Positions 35,909 through 45,900 are shown, counted from the stretch's first letter. The stretch: 64,000 bases of DNA from Allomesorhizobium camelthorni (GCF_011045125.1 NZ_JAAKZF010000006.1:104624-168623), one strand, 5' to 3'. The notes: a model not told the origin generated them from the letters alone. Program-made: numbers and translations.

Positions 35909-36151
35909 ATGAGTACTGGTTTGGGCAAGGAATCGGGTGCGTCGAAGGACTCCAACGTCTGGGACGTTCCCGAGGCACGTAAGAGGTTCGATGATTTGCT
36001 AGAAGCAGCGGCTAGCCGTGGTCCGCAGATCATTCGCGACGACAATCGGCAATTCAAGGTGACACTTGACCGGGCTAGCTCTTCGCCGAAGGGTAGGGCG
36101 CTGCTTGCGGGAGGCGGTCCCCTTGAGGACGACAATCTCCCCAATGACTGA
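35909..36151 (+). CDS. Phd/YefM-type antitoxin-like protein
   Basis: 80 residues from an ATG after AAGGAAC. The core DVPEARKRFDDLLEAAASRG then GPQIIRDDNRQFKVTLD is the short Phd fold used both to bind operator DNA and to neutralise a toxin. The tail (ALLAGGGPLEDDNLPND) is acidic, as in many antitoxins. No toxin follows on the same strand; the PIN gene is divergent, its start 110 bases away. It is either a rearranged partner or an orphan. Confidence 0.75.
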   Translation: MSTGLGKESGASKDSNVWDVPEARKRFDDLLEAAASRGPQIIRDDNRQFKVTLDRASSSPKGRALLAGGGPLEDDNLPND

Positions 36152-36363
36152 CTGCCGAGAGTGATACGACCTACTTCCTGATATCGGTTTTCTGGTGTCA
36201 GCAGCGCCGGTCGCGCACACGACATTATTCCCGGCGCGGATCAGTCGCTGAATCTGCAGCAACAAGGTAGTTCGCGCCGCCCTACGACAGATTTTGTCGC
36301 CTGTCTATGTCATTGGGCAGGCAGTGACCGTTCAATCAAGGTGGACGGCGACAGTAATATGTA
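36152..36363. promoter_or_regulatory. Gap before membrane operon, likely promoter region
   Basis: About 210 bases with no gene. It should hold the promoter of the four-gene plus-strand membrane operon; no clear sigma-70 hexamer pair or repeat was seen. Confidence 0.35.
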
Positions 36364-37878
36364 GTGTTCCCATCGCGTTTCTTGCTACAGGATCCAAAGG
36401 GACGGCTAATAGCGGTAACGGGGCAGGGCGGGGCGTTGGCGAAGACATTCGACGGATTCAATCGGCTATTGGAGAAGGTTCGGGGGTCAAGCCACGAGTT
36501 CGTGGTCACGACCGAAATATTCCCCAACCTTGACGTCGAGCGCGTCGCCAGGGACATGAATCTGGCAGAGGAAGGGAAGAACCGCGGAGCACTCGACCAG
36601 CCGTCAAAGAGTTCCAAATCACTGGACGACATCGAACTGGCGGTAGTTGGGAAGCTCGAGGATGCGAAGAGCACCGCCTACAACAATCTCGAGGATCAGC
36701 TGCAGCTCTTTGCTGGACGGTTAGGCAGCCTGGATTTCGAAGGGCAGTTTTCTGACCTCCACAGGGCCAACGCCGAGGGTGTTTCGGATTTCAAGGCGGA
36801 GATCGTCAAAGGCCGCAATGAGCTCCATGGGCTCAGGCGAGCCCTCAGCGCGGCCGAAGAGGACTATGCCGATTTCCGGAAGCGGCACCGGATCACGCGG
36901 GCCCCGCGCGTGTCCGAGGGCTACGTCTGGTTCTTCAAGATTTCGTTCCTGTTTTTCCTGTTCCTCGTCGAGTCGATTATGAACGGCATCTTCCTGGCCA
37001 AAGGAAGCGACATGGGCATCGTGGGCGGGATCACGGAAGCCTTCAGCTTTTCGTTCCTCAACATCGGCATCGCACTCGTATTCGCGCTCTTCTGCGTCAG
37101 TCTCGTCGCGCATCGGTCATACTTTCTGAAACTGATAGGCGCGCTCTCCATCGTCCTGTACGCAGGGCTGGCGGTCGCCCTGAACCTTGGACTCGCCCAT
37201 TACCGCGAGGTGACCGGAAGCATCCTTGAGGACGCAGGTCCGCTCGTGATGAACAGGATCCTGACCGATCCGCTGGGCCTCACGGACATCAAGTCGTGGT
37301 TGCTGTTCGGCATCGGCTTCATGTTCTCGATCTTCGCCTTCATCGATGGCTGGTACCTGCGCGATCCCTATCCAGGGTACGCCGGCGTCTACAAAAGGCT
37401 GATCGCGGCACGCTCCAAATATTCGAGTCGCCAAGAAGAATTGATCGAGGACCTTCTCAGCGTCCGGGACGACCACAACGAAAAGGTCGACTTCATCATC
37501 AAGAACCTGAGCGGGCGCCGCAGGGAACACAACGCAATCATCGCCCATCGCGCGAAGCTCCTTTCGCTGTTCGTTCAATATCAGGAGCAGCTCGAGCGCA
37601 CCGCCAATGTGCTGCTGAAGCGTTATCGGGAAGCCAACGTGAAGGCCCGGTCGGACAACGCTCCCAAGTACTTCGACAACGCCTGGAAGCTTGATCGCAT
37701 CAAGCCGACGAAGGCCGGGGAAAGCGAACTGACCGACAGGGACGTCGCCGACTCCATCCGGAAGGCTCAGTCCGAGCTGTCAGAGCAGATCAGGAATATT
37801 GCGGCTGTCTGCGACGACGGCATCGACCAGTACCGCGAACTCGACAGGCTGCATCCGGAGACTGCCGCAAATGGCTAG
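36364..37878 (+). CDS. Coiled-coil membrane protein of the ZorAB-like operon
   Basis: 504 residues from a GTG, with no strong ribosome site. Residues 1-180 are soluble and mostly helical (coiled coil about 85-180). Then come about four membrane helices (FFKISFLFFLFLVESIMNGI, SFLNIGIALVFALFCVSLVA, LIGALSIVLYAGLAVALNLG, SWLLFGIGFMFSIFAFIDGW). A second long cytosolic helical part follows (about 330-500, NLSGRRREHNAIIAHRAKLL). Family unknown to me. It overlaps the vWA-like gene by eight bases, so translation is coupled. It may be the inner-membrane scaffold of the system. Confidence 0.8.
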   Translation: MFPSRFLLQDPKGRLIAVTGQGGALAKTFDGFNRLLEKVRGSSHEFVVTTEIFPNLDVERVARDMNLAEEGKNRGALDQPSKSSKSLDDIELAVVGKLEDAKSTAYNNLEDQLQLFAGRLGSLDFEGQFSDLHRANAEGVSDFKAEIVKGRNELHGLRRALSAAEEDYADFRKRHRITRAPRVSEGYVWFFKISFLFFLFLVESIMNGIFLAKGSDMGIVGGITEAFSFSFLNIGIALVFALFCVSLVAHRSYFLKLIGALSIVLYAGLAVALNLGLAHYREVTGSILEDAGPLVMNRILTDPLGLTDIKSWLLFGIGFMFSIFAFIDGWYLRDPYPGYAGVYKRLIAARSKYSSRQEELIEDLLSVRDDHNEKVDFIIKNLSGRRREHNAIIAHRAKLLSLFVQYQEQLERTANVLLKRYREANVKARSDNAPKYFDNAWKLDRIKPTKAGESELTDRDVADSIRKAQSELSEQIRNIAAVCDDGIDQYRELDRLHPETAANG

Positions 37879-38695
37879 AGGCAGACGAAGAAGGACCCGC
37901 GGAAGCGGCCGGACTGGAGCCATCGTAGGCGGTGTCTGCCTCTTGCTAGCATCCGTCGTCCTGATCGGTGGCCTTGGCTATTTATACGCTAGGGCCAACT
38001 CCCAGGCGAAGCTTGATAAGCAAACGCTGTGCCCGATTGACGGTCCGATAGCCGTGAACGCTTTCCTGATCGACACGACGGACCCGATCTCGAGAACGAC
38101 GCTGATCGACGTCAAGAACAAGTTCAGCAAGGCCGTCTCGGCAATCCCAGTCGGAGGGTTGCTCGAAATTTACGGACTGACGGAGAAGCCCGGGGAACTC
38201 GTCAAGATGTTCGACGGCTGCAATCCGGGAGATGGCTCCACCGTCGACCAATGGACGAATAATCCAGTTCGACGGCAGCGCCGGTGGGAAGAGGCCTTCA
38301 GCAAGCCGCTCGACGAAGTCTCCGGAAAGATTTCGGATGGGCAGGCGGGGAACGCGTCACCGATCATGGCGGCGATCCAGAACATCAAGCTTTCGGTCTT
38401 TGATCGGTTCGACTAGCCGGGCATACCAAAGCAACTCATCGTGGCGTCCGACATGATTGAGCACACCAGCCTTTATTCCCAGTACAAGTCGGGGATCGCG
38501 TACGATACCTACGCCGATAGCGCGGCGAACGCTGAATACCGGACATCGCTCGACGGGATCGATGTCGCCGTCTGGTATGTGGACCGCGAGGCCAAGGCGT
38601 TCAGCGGCCGCGATCACCTCGAGTTCTGGGCCGAATGGATACAACGGTCACACGGCAACATGCTGCCGTCACCGCGGCTGGAGGGCGTGAATTGA
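37871..38695 (+). pseudogene. vWA-like exported protein, interrupted by one in-frame amber codon
   Basis: The frame opens MARGRRRRTRGSG with a membrane/signal helix (IVGGVCLLLASVVLIGGLGY). A vWA-like alpha/beta domain follows: AVNAFLIDTTDPIS (first strand, DxTD in place of DxSxS), CNPGDGSTVDQW, NPVRRQRRWEEAF, then SPIMAAIQNIKLSVFDRFD. A TAG at 38414-38416 interrupts it. The same frame goes on PGIPKQLIVASDMIEHTSLY to EFWAEWIQRSHGNMLP and a proper TGA. A CAG to TAG change explains it. The complete product would be about 274 residues facing the periplasm. Its stop overlaps the start of the MotA/ZorA-like gene. Confidence 0.75.
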
Positions 38696-40077
38696 GTTAC
38701 GTTAGACCCGAGGAGCGGAATGGCGGATTTCTGCTGAACCTGCCACTCTACACCTTTGCCGCCTTCACCTTCGCGGGCTGTGTTTTCATCGCGATTTCGA
38801 AGCTATGGGGCGTGAATCCGTTCGTCGCCATGGTGGTCCCGATATTGCTGATGTTCGGATATCTGGGACTGTCCCTCTTCGCAGGACGGATCCGGCTGCA
38901 CGGAGAACAGACTGGCGACAACCTCTATTACATGGGATTTCTGTTCACCCTGTCGAGCATGGGAGTTTCCCTCTATCAGTTCACGTCGGCAGCATCGACG
39001 GACGATGTCATCCGCAACTTCGGCATCGCGATTACCTCCACGATCGTCGGCATCGCCCTTCGCATCCTTTATAATCAGACGCGGCGCGACGTCCTCGACA
39101 TCGAGCGCGCGACACGGTTCGAACTGGCCGACATGACGCGCCGCGTGCGGTCGGAACTGGAGCACGCAACGCGGGAGTTCGCGGACTTCCGGCGCGTCAG
39201 CAATCAAATGATCAGCGAAGGCTTCGACGAGATCGTCAAACAGGCGGACACGACAGGCGTGCAGCTCAAGGACGCGCTCGAGAAGATGGCCAACGAGGCC
39301 ATCAAGCCTGTCGAGGCGGCATCGTCCAAACTCAGCTCGGCCATCGATGCCAGCTTCGGGCAGATCGCGTCGAAGCTCTCCGAGATCGCTGAGAAGGTCG
39401 ACAGTTCAGGTGACGTCTTCGAGAAGGCCAACAGCGGGATGGCGAACTCTACGACCCAGCTTGGCACTCAGGTGGAGGCGATCTCCAAGAAGCTGGAGGC
39501 GGTCATGGTTCCGGAAGCCGTGCTCAAGAACGAGCTCGGTCCGCTCGTCAAGGAACTCGGAAAGATCGTCGTCGATTACGGTGCCAAGACTGAGGCCGTC
39601 AGCCGGGAGCAGGCTCAACGCATGGACCTGATCACCGCGGCTGTCGCCAAGATCGTGGAAACGACGGGCAGGTCTGTTCAGATGATGGAGAGGTCTGTCG
39701 AGGCCTCTGCGGCCGTTCAGAGAAGCACGGACGGTCTGGCACAGCATGTCCAGCAGCAGAACGCAGACATTCAGAAGCTCCTCGAGAAGCTGGTGGCTGA
39801 ATTCCGCCCCGCTCCGAAGCCTGCCGTCTTTGAGTCCTTTGCGCCTGCCCCGGGCGTGTCTGGAGGTTTGAACGGCGGCAGCTATCATCCTGCGGCAGGA
39901 GCGGTCCCGACGGCGCCCTTGGAGGAGGTCATCGCGGCGACGACAGCGGCGGAAGTTGTAGAGCCGGCGCGGACGGCTCCCGAGAGCGGCACTGGCGTGA
40001 ATGTGGACATCAATTTCGACGAACTTGAGTCTTCGACCGGAGACACGGACGCCAAGCGTTGGTGGCAACGCCGTTGA
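38692..40077 (+). CDS. MotA/ExbB/ZorA-like channel protein with long coiled tail
   Basis: About 461 residues if started at the TTG that overlaps the previous stop (TTGA) with GGAGG eight bases upstream; an ATG 57 bases earlier is an alternative. Four membrane helices occupy about 10-140. The last (FGIAITSTIVGIALRILYNQ) carries the TxxG pattern of MotA/ExbB/ZorA proton channels. A long cytosolic amphipathic helix (about 150-370) follows, then a Pro/Ala-rich linker and an acidic end (VDINFDELESSTGD). In ZorA such a tail is part of the ion-driven motor. The ZorB-like partner follows at once. Confidence 0.8.
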   Translation: MSYVRPEERNGGFLLNLPLYTFAAFTFAGCVFIAISKLWGVNPFVAMVVPILLMFGYLGLSLFAGRIRLHGEQTGDNLYYMGFLFTLSSMGVSLYQFTSAASTDDVIRNFGIAITSTIVGIALRILYNQTRRDVLDIERATRFELADMTRRVRSELEHATREFADFRRVSNQMISEGFDEIVKQADTTGVQLKDALEKMANEAIKPVEAASSKLSSAIDASFGQIASKLSEIAEKVDSSGDVFEKANSGMANSTTQLGTQVEAISKKLEAVMVPEAVLKNELGPLVKELGKIVVDYGAKTEAVSREQAQRMDLITAAVAKIVETTGRSVQMMERSVEASAAVQRSTDGLAQHVQQQNADIQKLLEKLVAEFRPAPKPAVFESFAPAPGVSGGLNGGSYHPAAGAVPTAPLEEVIAATTAAEVVEPARTAPESGTGVNVDINFDELESSTGDTDAKRWWQRR

Positions 40078-41248
40078 GCATCCAGGGGACATCAGTATCG
40101 GGCGAGCAACGAGGATATGGCCGCGGCCTGATCCTCGGCCTCACGATGGCGGAGTCGATGCTGCTGCTCGTCTTCTGCCTCCTTCTGGCCGCCGGAGCGA
40201 TCGTCATGCGCGAGAAGGCGGCGACCGAGCAGGCGAAGGCGGACAAACTTGCCATAGGGCAGGAACTCAGGGCGCAGAAGGACGCAAATGCCCTGCTAGC
40301 TGAGAAGCTCGAGGTCTTTCGCAAGGCGGTCACTGACCCGGATGCGCTCGAGAAGGAATGGCGCGAGCTAGAACTCGCCAAGGCCTCACTGGAGGAGATT
40401 GTGGAAACCGGGCTGACGCTTGAGGAAGTCAAGAAGCAGGCTCCTATCCTTCGCGAATTGAAGGCGCGGGACGTCACCATTGAAGAGGTGAGGGCTGGGG
40501 GCGAACATTCCGCAAGCTCCAGGAACAGGAAATCAACGCTGAGATCTTCGAGATCCTTGCCCCCGCTGCCAAGGAATTGCTCGAACAGGGTCTGACAGCG
40601 AAGGACATCGAGAGGCTCGCGCCGGCGATCAAGGTGCTGCGCGATCAGGTCGTTGTCGCGCCCGCCGAACAGACACCCGAGGACCAACTGCTGGAGATCG
40701 TGCGCAAGGCGCAGGCCGCGGACGGTGAAGCCATGCCGCACGAGTGGCCGCCGATCATCAATCTCAGCGAAACGAACGGCTATTTCTTCCGGTCCGGCAG
40801 CGCCGAACTCAGCCCTGCCTTCCTCGCGAGCCTGCAAGGAAAAACCGCCGAGCAGATCGCGGACATTGCCGCTCGGTATGACGTCGACGTTATCGAGGTG
40901 ATCGGGCACACCGACGAACAGAAAATCTCCGGGATCGAATCCAACCTGGATGGTGCGCTTCAGGGAGTGCTCAGTGGCGCTACGCCTGTGAAGATACTGC
41001 GTCCGGCTGACAATGCGGGGTTGGGCCTGGCCAGGGCGATTGCCGTTGCTGAAATCCTGAAAGACGTGCCGGGGCTCGACGGGCTCACCGTCCTCCCGAT
41101 GTCTGGCGCGCAGTTGATCCTGCCGGACGATACGTTGACGAATGGCGCTCAGGCTGGCGACGTCGCCTCTCGTCGGCGCATCGAGATCAGAGTTCGAAAA
41201 CGGAATGGCACCGCAGCGGCAACCGACGCTGCGACCGCAGAGAATTGA
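40059..41248 (+). pseudogene. MotB/ZorB-like OmpA-domain protein with one frameshift
   Basis: The first frame gives a single membrane helix (AESMLLLVFCLLLAAGAIVM) and a coiled-coil stalk up to VTIEEVRAGGE. Coding then moves to another frame (FRKLQEQEINAEIFEILAPA). The break is at GGGGG (40497-40501) and equals loss of one base. The second part ends in an OmpA/MotB-like peptidoglycan-binding domain (INLSETNGYFFRSGSAEL, VIEVIGHTDEQ, GLGLARAIAVAEIL, ASRRRIEIRVRKRN). This is the ZorB layout: anchor to the cell wall around which the ZorA channel acts. A sequencing error or ribosomal slippage are alternatives to a true mutation. Confidence 0.75.
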
Positions 41249-41268
41249 GAAAGGCGCTGATCTCCTTG

Positions 41269-42132
41269 TTAGCGACGGGCGCCCCGCCACCCGGCGGCGC
41301 GCGCCTCCGCCTCTGAGCAGAACCACCGTTCACCCTTGCTGGTGGAGATCTTGGTCCTGCCATAATGCTCCTGGCCAGGCAGGTGATAAATCCGTTCGCC
41401 CTTGGAACTGATATTGCCCTTGATGTCACAGGCTCCAGGGATGGAGCTGGACGACACCCCGACAAGCGGTGCTATCTGAGCCGGTGCCTCTTTCGAACCG
41501 CGCTGCGCGGCGCGCCATTCCCATGGGGGCTGGAATGCCCCGACCCAGATTCCGAGCCGTTCCGCCTTCGCGGCTTCCTGTTGGCCTGCGTAGGCGCCAT
41601 TGCTGTAACGAGGCCAGTCCATTGCCCACCCGCTCCGGACGAGCGCCTCTTGAACGCTGGTTCCGTCCGCACGGAAGCAGTCGCCGACGAAGCGACCATA
41701 TTGATCACGCTCGACGAACTCGCATCGGACCGGAGACGAAGCACTCAGAAACTCATCCAACGCATTCGCTGCCCTGGCACCGCAGCGATAAGCTTTCGCA
41801 TTGCCGTCTTCGCATGTCTGCGATGACTCCGGCGCATCGACCCCGTTGAAACGGATGCGTTCGCGGTGGATCTCGATAGTATCCCCATCAATGACGGAGG
41901 CACGCCCAACCAGGGTGGCGGCTGAGGCGGAGGTCGTCTGTCGCAGGACCGTCCCGAATCCAAGGGCCTCGCCAGTGCCAGAGAGGAAGTTTGCCCCTGC
42001 GTATCCAGCCACGCCCACGGCCAGCAGTGCAGCCGCAATCAGCCATCGAGCGCTTCGAGGTGTCCTCCCTCGTGAACGCCTGGCCTTCGAGCGGCTTCTT
42101 TGCCGCCGACCAATTCGGATAAGTTCGCCCAT
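41269..42132 (-). CDS. Membrane-anchored SNase-like (thermonuclease) protein
   Basis: 287 residues. A basic N-terminus (RRQRSRSKARRSRGR) precedes one membrane helix (WLIAAALLAVGVAGYAGANF), so the enzyme lies in the periplasm or outside. The staphylococcal-nuclease domain (about 75-190) shows VIDGDTIEIHRERIRFNGVD then APE, and QYGRFVGDC with the active-site Arg/Glu set. A C-terminal part (about 215-287) with GACDIKGNISSKGERIYHLP and WFCSEAEARAAGWR occurs on many SNase-like proteins of these bacteria. It would cut DNA or RNA outside the inner membrane. It is convergent with the ZorB-like gene, 20 bases apart. Confidence 0.88.
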   Translation of the reverse strand: MGELIRIGRRQRSRSKARRSRGRTPRSARWLIAAALLAVGVAGYAGANFLSGTGEALGFGTVLRQTTSASAATLVGRASVIDGDTIEIHRERIRFNGVDAPESSQTCEDGNAKAYRCGARAANALDEFLSASSPVRCEFVERDQYGRFVGDCFRADGTSVQEALVRSGWAMDWPRYSNGAYAGQQEAAKAERLGIWVGAFQPPWEWRAAQRGSKEAPAQIAPLVGVSSSSIPGACDIKGNISSKGERIYHLPGQEHYGRTKISTSKGERWFCSEAEARAAGWRGARR

Positions 42133-42233
42133 GTAACCCCTGATGCCTCGGACACTATGCCCGAAATCACGGCATTCCGCTATTCGTCGAGCGTACCTCG
42201 GTTAATCAAACCGACCTCCCACGAGATAGCCAT

Positions 42234-42716
42234 TCAGCGGCATTCGCCGTTCGGCCTCAGCGACTTCACCAGCCGTTCCACCACGGGGCCGTTTCGCTCG
42301 ATGTCGGAACGATCGTATTCGATTTGGAAATAGGCAGCCTGATCCCGACACAACGGAATGGCTCGCTCGTACATAACGCGCTCGCTCCTTCGACCGGACC
42401 AGCTAGCCCACCGCCGCGTTTTGCGTTCGTAGGTTATCTCCCAGCCTTCCGCCTTGTCCTGGTCGATGCGCCAACCGACTTCTGACAAGAATTCGCCCTC
42501 AGTAATGTGGCTGCCCCAGATCCTCAGCTCGGTGTCGCCGTCAGGCGACACCGATATCCCGCCATCGCCGTTTTCGGACGCTTCCACCTTCGAGAACCCT
42601 GGTGGAATGTCGATCCAGTAGCCGAAACGAGCATTGCCGTAGCTTCCCCAATCCGCAGCCGAAGTCGACACAGCGCAAGCGAGCAGCAGTCCGACCGCCA
42701 AGAGCACCTGTTTCAT
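42234..42716 (-). CDS. Exported protein of unknown function
   Basis: 160 residues from the ATG of MKQVLLAVGLLLACAVSTSA, with AGGAG eight bases upstream and a signal peptide ending SA-ADW. The mature domain (about 140 residues) has FGYWIDIPPGFSKVEASENG and ends with a helix (NGPVVERLVKSLRP), resembling small PsbP/DcrB-like exported domains. It lies 101 bases upstream of the SNase-like gene on the same strand, so the two may be co-transcribed. Confidence 0.75.
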   Translation of the reverse strand: MKQVLLAVGLLLACAVSTSAADWGSYGNARFGYWIDIPPGFSKVEASENGDGGISVSPDGDTELRIWGSHITEGEFLSEVGWRIDQDKAEGWEITYERKTRRWASWSGRRSERVMYERAIPLCRDQAAYFQIEYDRSDIERNGPVVERLVKSLRPNGECR

Positions 42717-42722
42717 CGTCAA

Positions 42723-42934
42723 AACTCCTGTCCCCTCATTGCTGAGGCGGCTGAAGGCTGCTGATCTTGGGTCCGGCTGACACCGTTACAGATAAAATAG
42801 TTGACAGTATATCGTGCCAGACGATGGCAACCGGAGTTCACGTCAAGAAAGTTGACAGAAATCTTGGCGAACCACTCACGCCTGTCATTTTGTGAGTATC
42901 GTTGAAGCCGTGATAGCGATGTGCAGCGCCGAGA
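42723..42934. promoter_or_regulatory. Intergenic region with two TTGACAG repeats
   Basis: TTGACAG occurs at 42801-42807 and 42852-42858, 51 bases apart on the plus strand. The first is part of TGACAGTA, the same 8-mer found in the WYL operator arm at 31813-31820. It may be a second WYL site upstream of the exported-protein/SNase genes; it may also be chance. Confidence 0.35.
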
Positions 42935-45900
42935 CTAGGCGACCTTTTGGCTGCTCTCCACCAGGTGCAACGACGCCGATGGCTGCTGCAACTCGTGGAT
43001 CGTCACGCTCGGACATACCTTCCGCGCGATGTCGCAGAGATGCTGATGGTGAGTGAAGTAAACCACCTGACCTACCTTCGCCATTCCCGCGAAGAGGCGG
43101 AACGCTTCCTCAGCCCGGAAGTCATCGAACGTCTCCATGATGTCGTCGGCAAGGAAGGGCACTGGCCGATGCGAAGACGCGAACTCATGGTAGCCGGCGA
43201 CACGAAGCGCCAGATAAAGCTGGAACCGCGTTCCCTTCGACAGCGCGGACGCAATCTTCGATCCGCCGTCTGCGCTGACAGCGACCAGCATCTCGGTGTC
43301 CTTATCAGGCTGGGTGGCGAGGCCCCGATAGTTGCCCCTGCTGATCGTATGGAACGCCTCGGAGGCCTGAGCCATCATGGAACTCCGATGGCGGTCCCGG
43401 TAAATGCGAAGCGCCTGTTCGGCAGCTGCGACGCCAATACACAGCTTGAGATAGCGGACAGCCTTCTCTTCGATCTCAACAGACACAGTTCGACGACGCT
43501 CTTCGATCCGCGCGACGGAATCGTCATCCCCGATCGCACTGACCGCGTCAGCCGCCTTGCTGTGTTCAGTGAATAGTTCCCGGCTTCGTTGATCCTGATC
43601 CTCGAAACGGCCTTTGAGTTCTGCCGCCTCCGTTTCAAGGGCCGCCCGATCAGCGTTCTCAAGAGACTTTTCGGCTTCGTCGAGGGTAGGTGATCCAACA
43701 GCGTTGATGATGTCTGCCGCGGCGGAATCAGCGTCATCCCTGAGCGCGGCTCGCTGCTCCAACTGGCGCAGCACCACACCGATGTCCGAAAGCGAGGGCA
43801 CGCCGAAGAACTGGAGGAGTTCGGCCTTCCGTCGTCCATGGATCGCCGTGGCGTCAGACAACTCGTGCTGCTTTTCCCTCGCGACCTGGACAGCCTGCTC
43901 TTTCTCGAGGCGGCGGCTTCGGGCGGACACGGCTTCGCGAATGCGATTTTCTATTGCCGCGGCGAGATCCAGCGGTGCGGACTCTTGTGCGGGGATGCTC
44001 AGTTCCTCAGCGAGGCGGCCTGCTTCGGCAGCGAATTCGGCCTGGTCCCGCTCCATCTTCGTGACGCGATCCGCCAGCCCGCTCGTCTTCTCGATGAAGG
44101 AGCCGAGATCGCTGACGGCTGACAAGATCTCTCGAACGTCCGCGACCGGCCGCGGCCCTTCAACGCCCAGCCACGATGCGGAGCACGCCGCTGTCCATTC
44201 GGATGTCCACCGCTGATCGTCCGCGGCGGCTTCCTTATGGATGCGCTCGCGGTCTGCCAGTTCCCGCGCACGGTCTTCGAAGTCTTGCCGGAGCCGCTTG
44301 ATTTCGGATCCCCGGTCGACGACGGCCTGCGCCAACACCACGAGCGCCTCGAAGCTGGCGGCCGGATCGTGCGACACGCCAGCCACGGCCAAAGCGGCCG
44401 TCAAACGATCACCGACGGCGGCACCATCGGCCCTCGCTGCTTGCCTGTCCCGCTCAGCTTCACGAACCGTGGACAATGCTTCCAGAGCGAGGTCGCGCGA
44501 GCCCAACCAAGCCTCAAGGCGTTCGGGGGAAGTATCTCCCCGGAAGCCCGGCGCGATATGCGAGAATGCCTCGGCGATTTCGTGGTTGAAGCTTTGGAAG
44601 TGCGTTTTCGCGGCTTCCAGGAGCTCTTCGGCGCGGGCAATGTCTGCGTCCAAGACAGCAGCGGCTTGAAGGCCTTGATGAAGTCTCGCCAGTTCATTGA
44701 CATGCACGAAGCGGGCGTTCGTTGCGAGGTCGTCGCGCCGGAGGGTTTCTTCAAAGACGCCGGCCGTGCTCTCGTCCAATTTCCGGCGATGCTCTGCCCA
44801 TGCCTGCTCGCGGGCCGCACGGACGGTGCCAGCTTCGTGATCAGTCACCACGCCTGCGATGGCTTCCAACGCATCGAGTTCGGCGGTCAGGCGCTTCCGG
44901 TCCGATGCCAGACGCTCAACCTCCTGCTGGTGACGCTCGACCGTCTTTCGCGCCGTTGCCAGGTCAGCCTTCCACCGTTCGACGGTAAACTTGTCCGGCA
45001 CCGCCATCTCGAGAAGTTGCTGTGGGTCCCCGGTCCATGGCGTCAAGCCCCGCAGCCTCGTGGAGAGCGTCTCCTGATGTGAGGCAAGCGCACGGTCAGC
45101 CAGTCGCAGACGGACGCCGTGGTCGTCGGCTCGCAGCGCGGCCAGCGCAGTCGCGAGACCTGCCATGACGGAGTCGCTATTGGATGTGACGACTGTTCCT
45201 TGTCCCGCTGCCTCGAGCTTCTCTCGAGCCTCGTCCAAACGACGCCGGGCGCCTGAAACCTCGCCTTCTGCCGACCGAAGCGACGACGTCACGCCGGAAC
45301 GGCTCTCGATAAGTTCTCGGAGGCAGCCGACCACGGAAGTCTGAAGAACCAGCCGTGTTGGATCAACCTCATCCTCCCGGCCAATCCGACGCAGAATCCC
45401 TGTGATCGCAGCGTCAGCCTCGCGTATCTGCAATCGACGCTCGGGGATGTCCTTCGCCGCGGTGAGATAGCGAGCCCGCAGGTCAGGCAGCCGCGACGCG
45501 CGATCGGCAAGCCTCAGCGCAACATCGTCGACGGACTCCTTCTCCAACTCCGACACGAGTTCATTGATGTTCTCAGCTACGCCTTTTGAACGCGTCGCCA
45601 GCTCGATCTCAACATTCTGAAGCGTTGCGAGTTCCTCTGCTATCCCGATCGGGGCCTCCGGCAGGGAGGCAAGCGGGGCAAGCTTCTCACGGACGGTTCG
45701 TAGGGTCGTCAGGCGGGGTAGCGCCGCGAGCAGACGTTGGATCTCGTCGATACGCGACTGAATGCGGCCGCGGGTCGCAATCGTTTCTTCATACCGTGAC
45801 GCGGCACTTTCTCGCGCGCCGACCAACTGGGCATATCGGCTGGCTAGCGTGTCGATCTTTGTCCGCTCCTCCTTGAATGCATCTAGCTGGCTTTTAAGCT

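Noticed and set aside
40470..40530. Programmed -1 frameshifting as the normal mode for the ZorB-like gene
   Set aside because: The run TGGGGGC is not a full XXXYYYZ slippery heptamer, no obvious stimulatory pseudoknot was seen, and the neighbouring gene is also damaged; a point deletion is simpler, though not proved.
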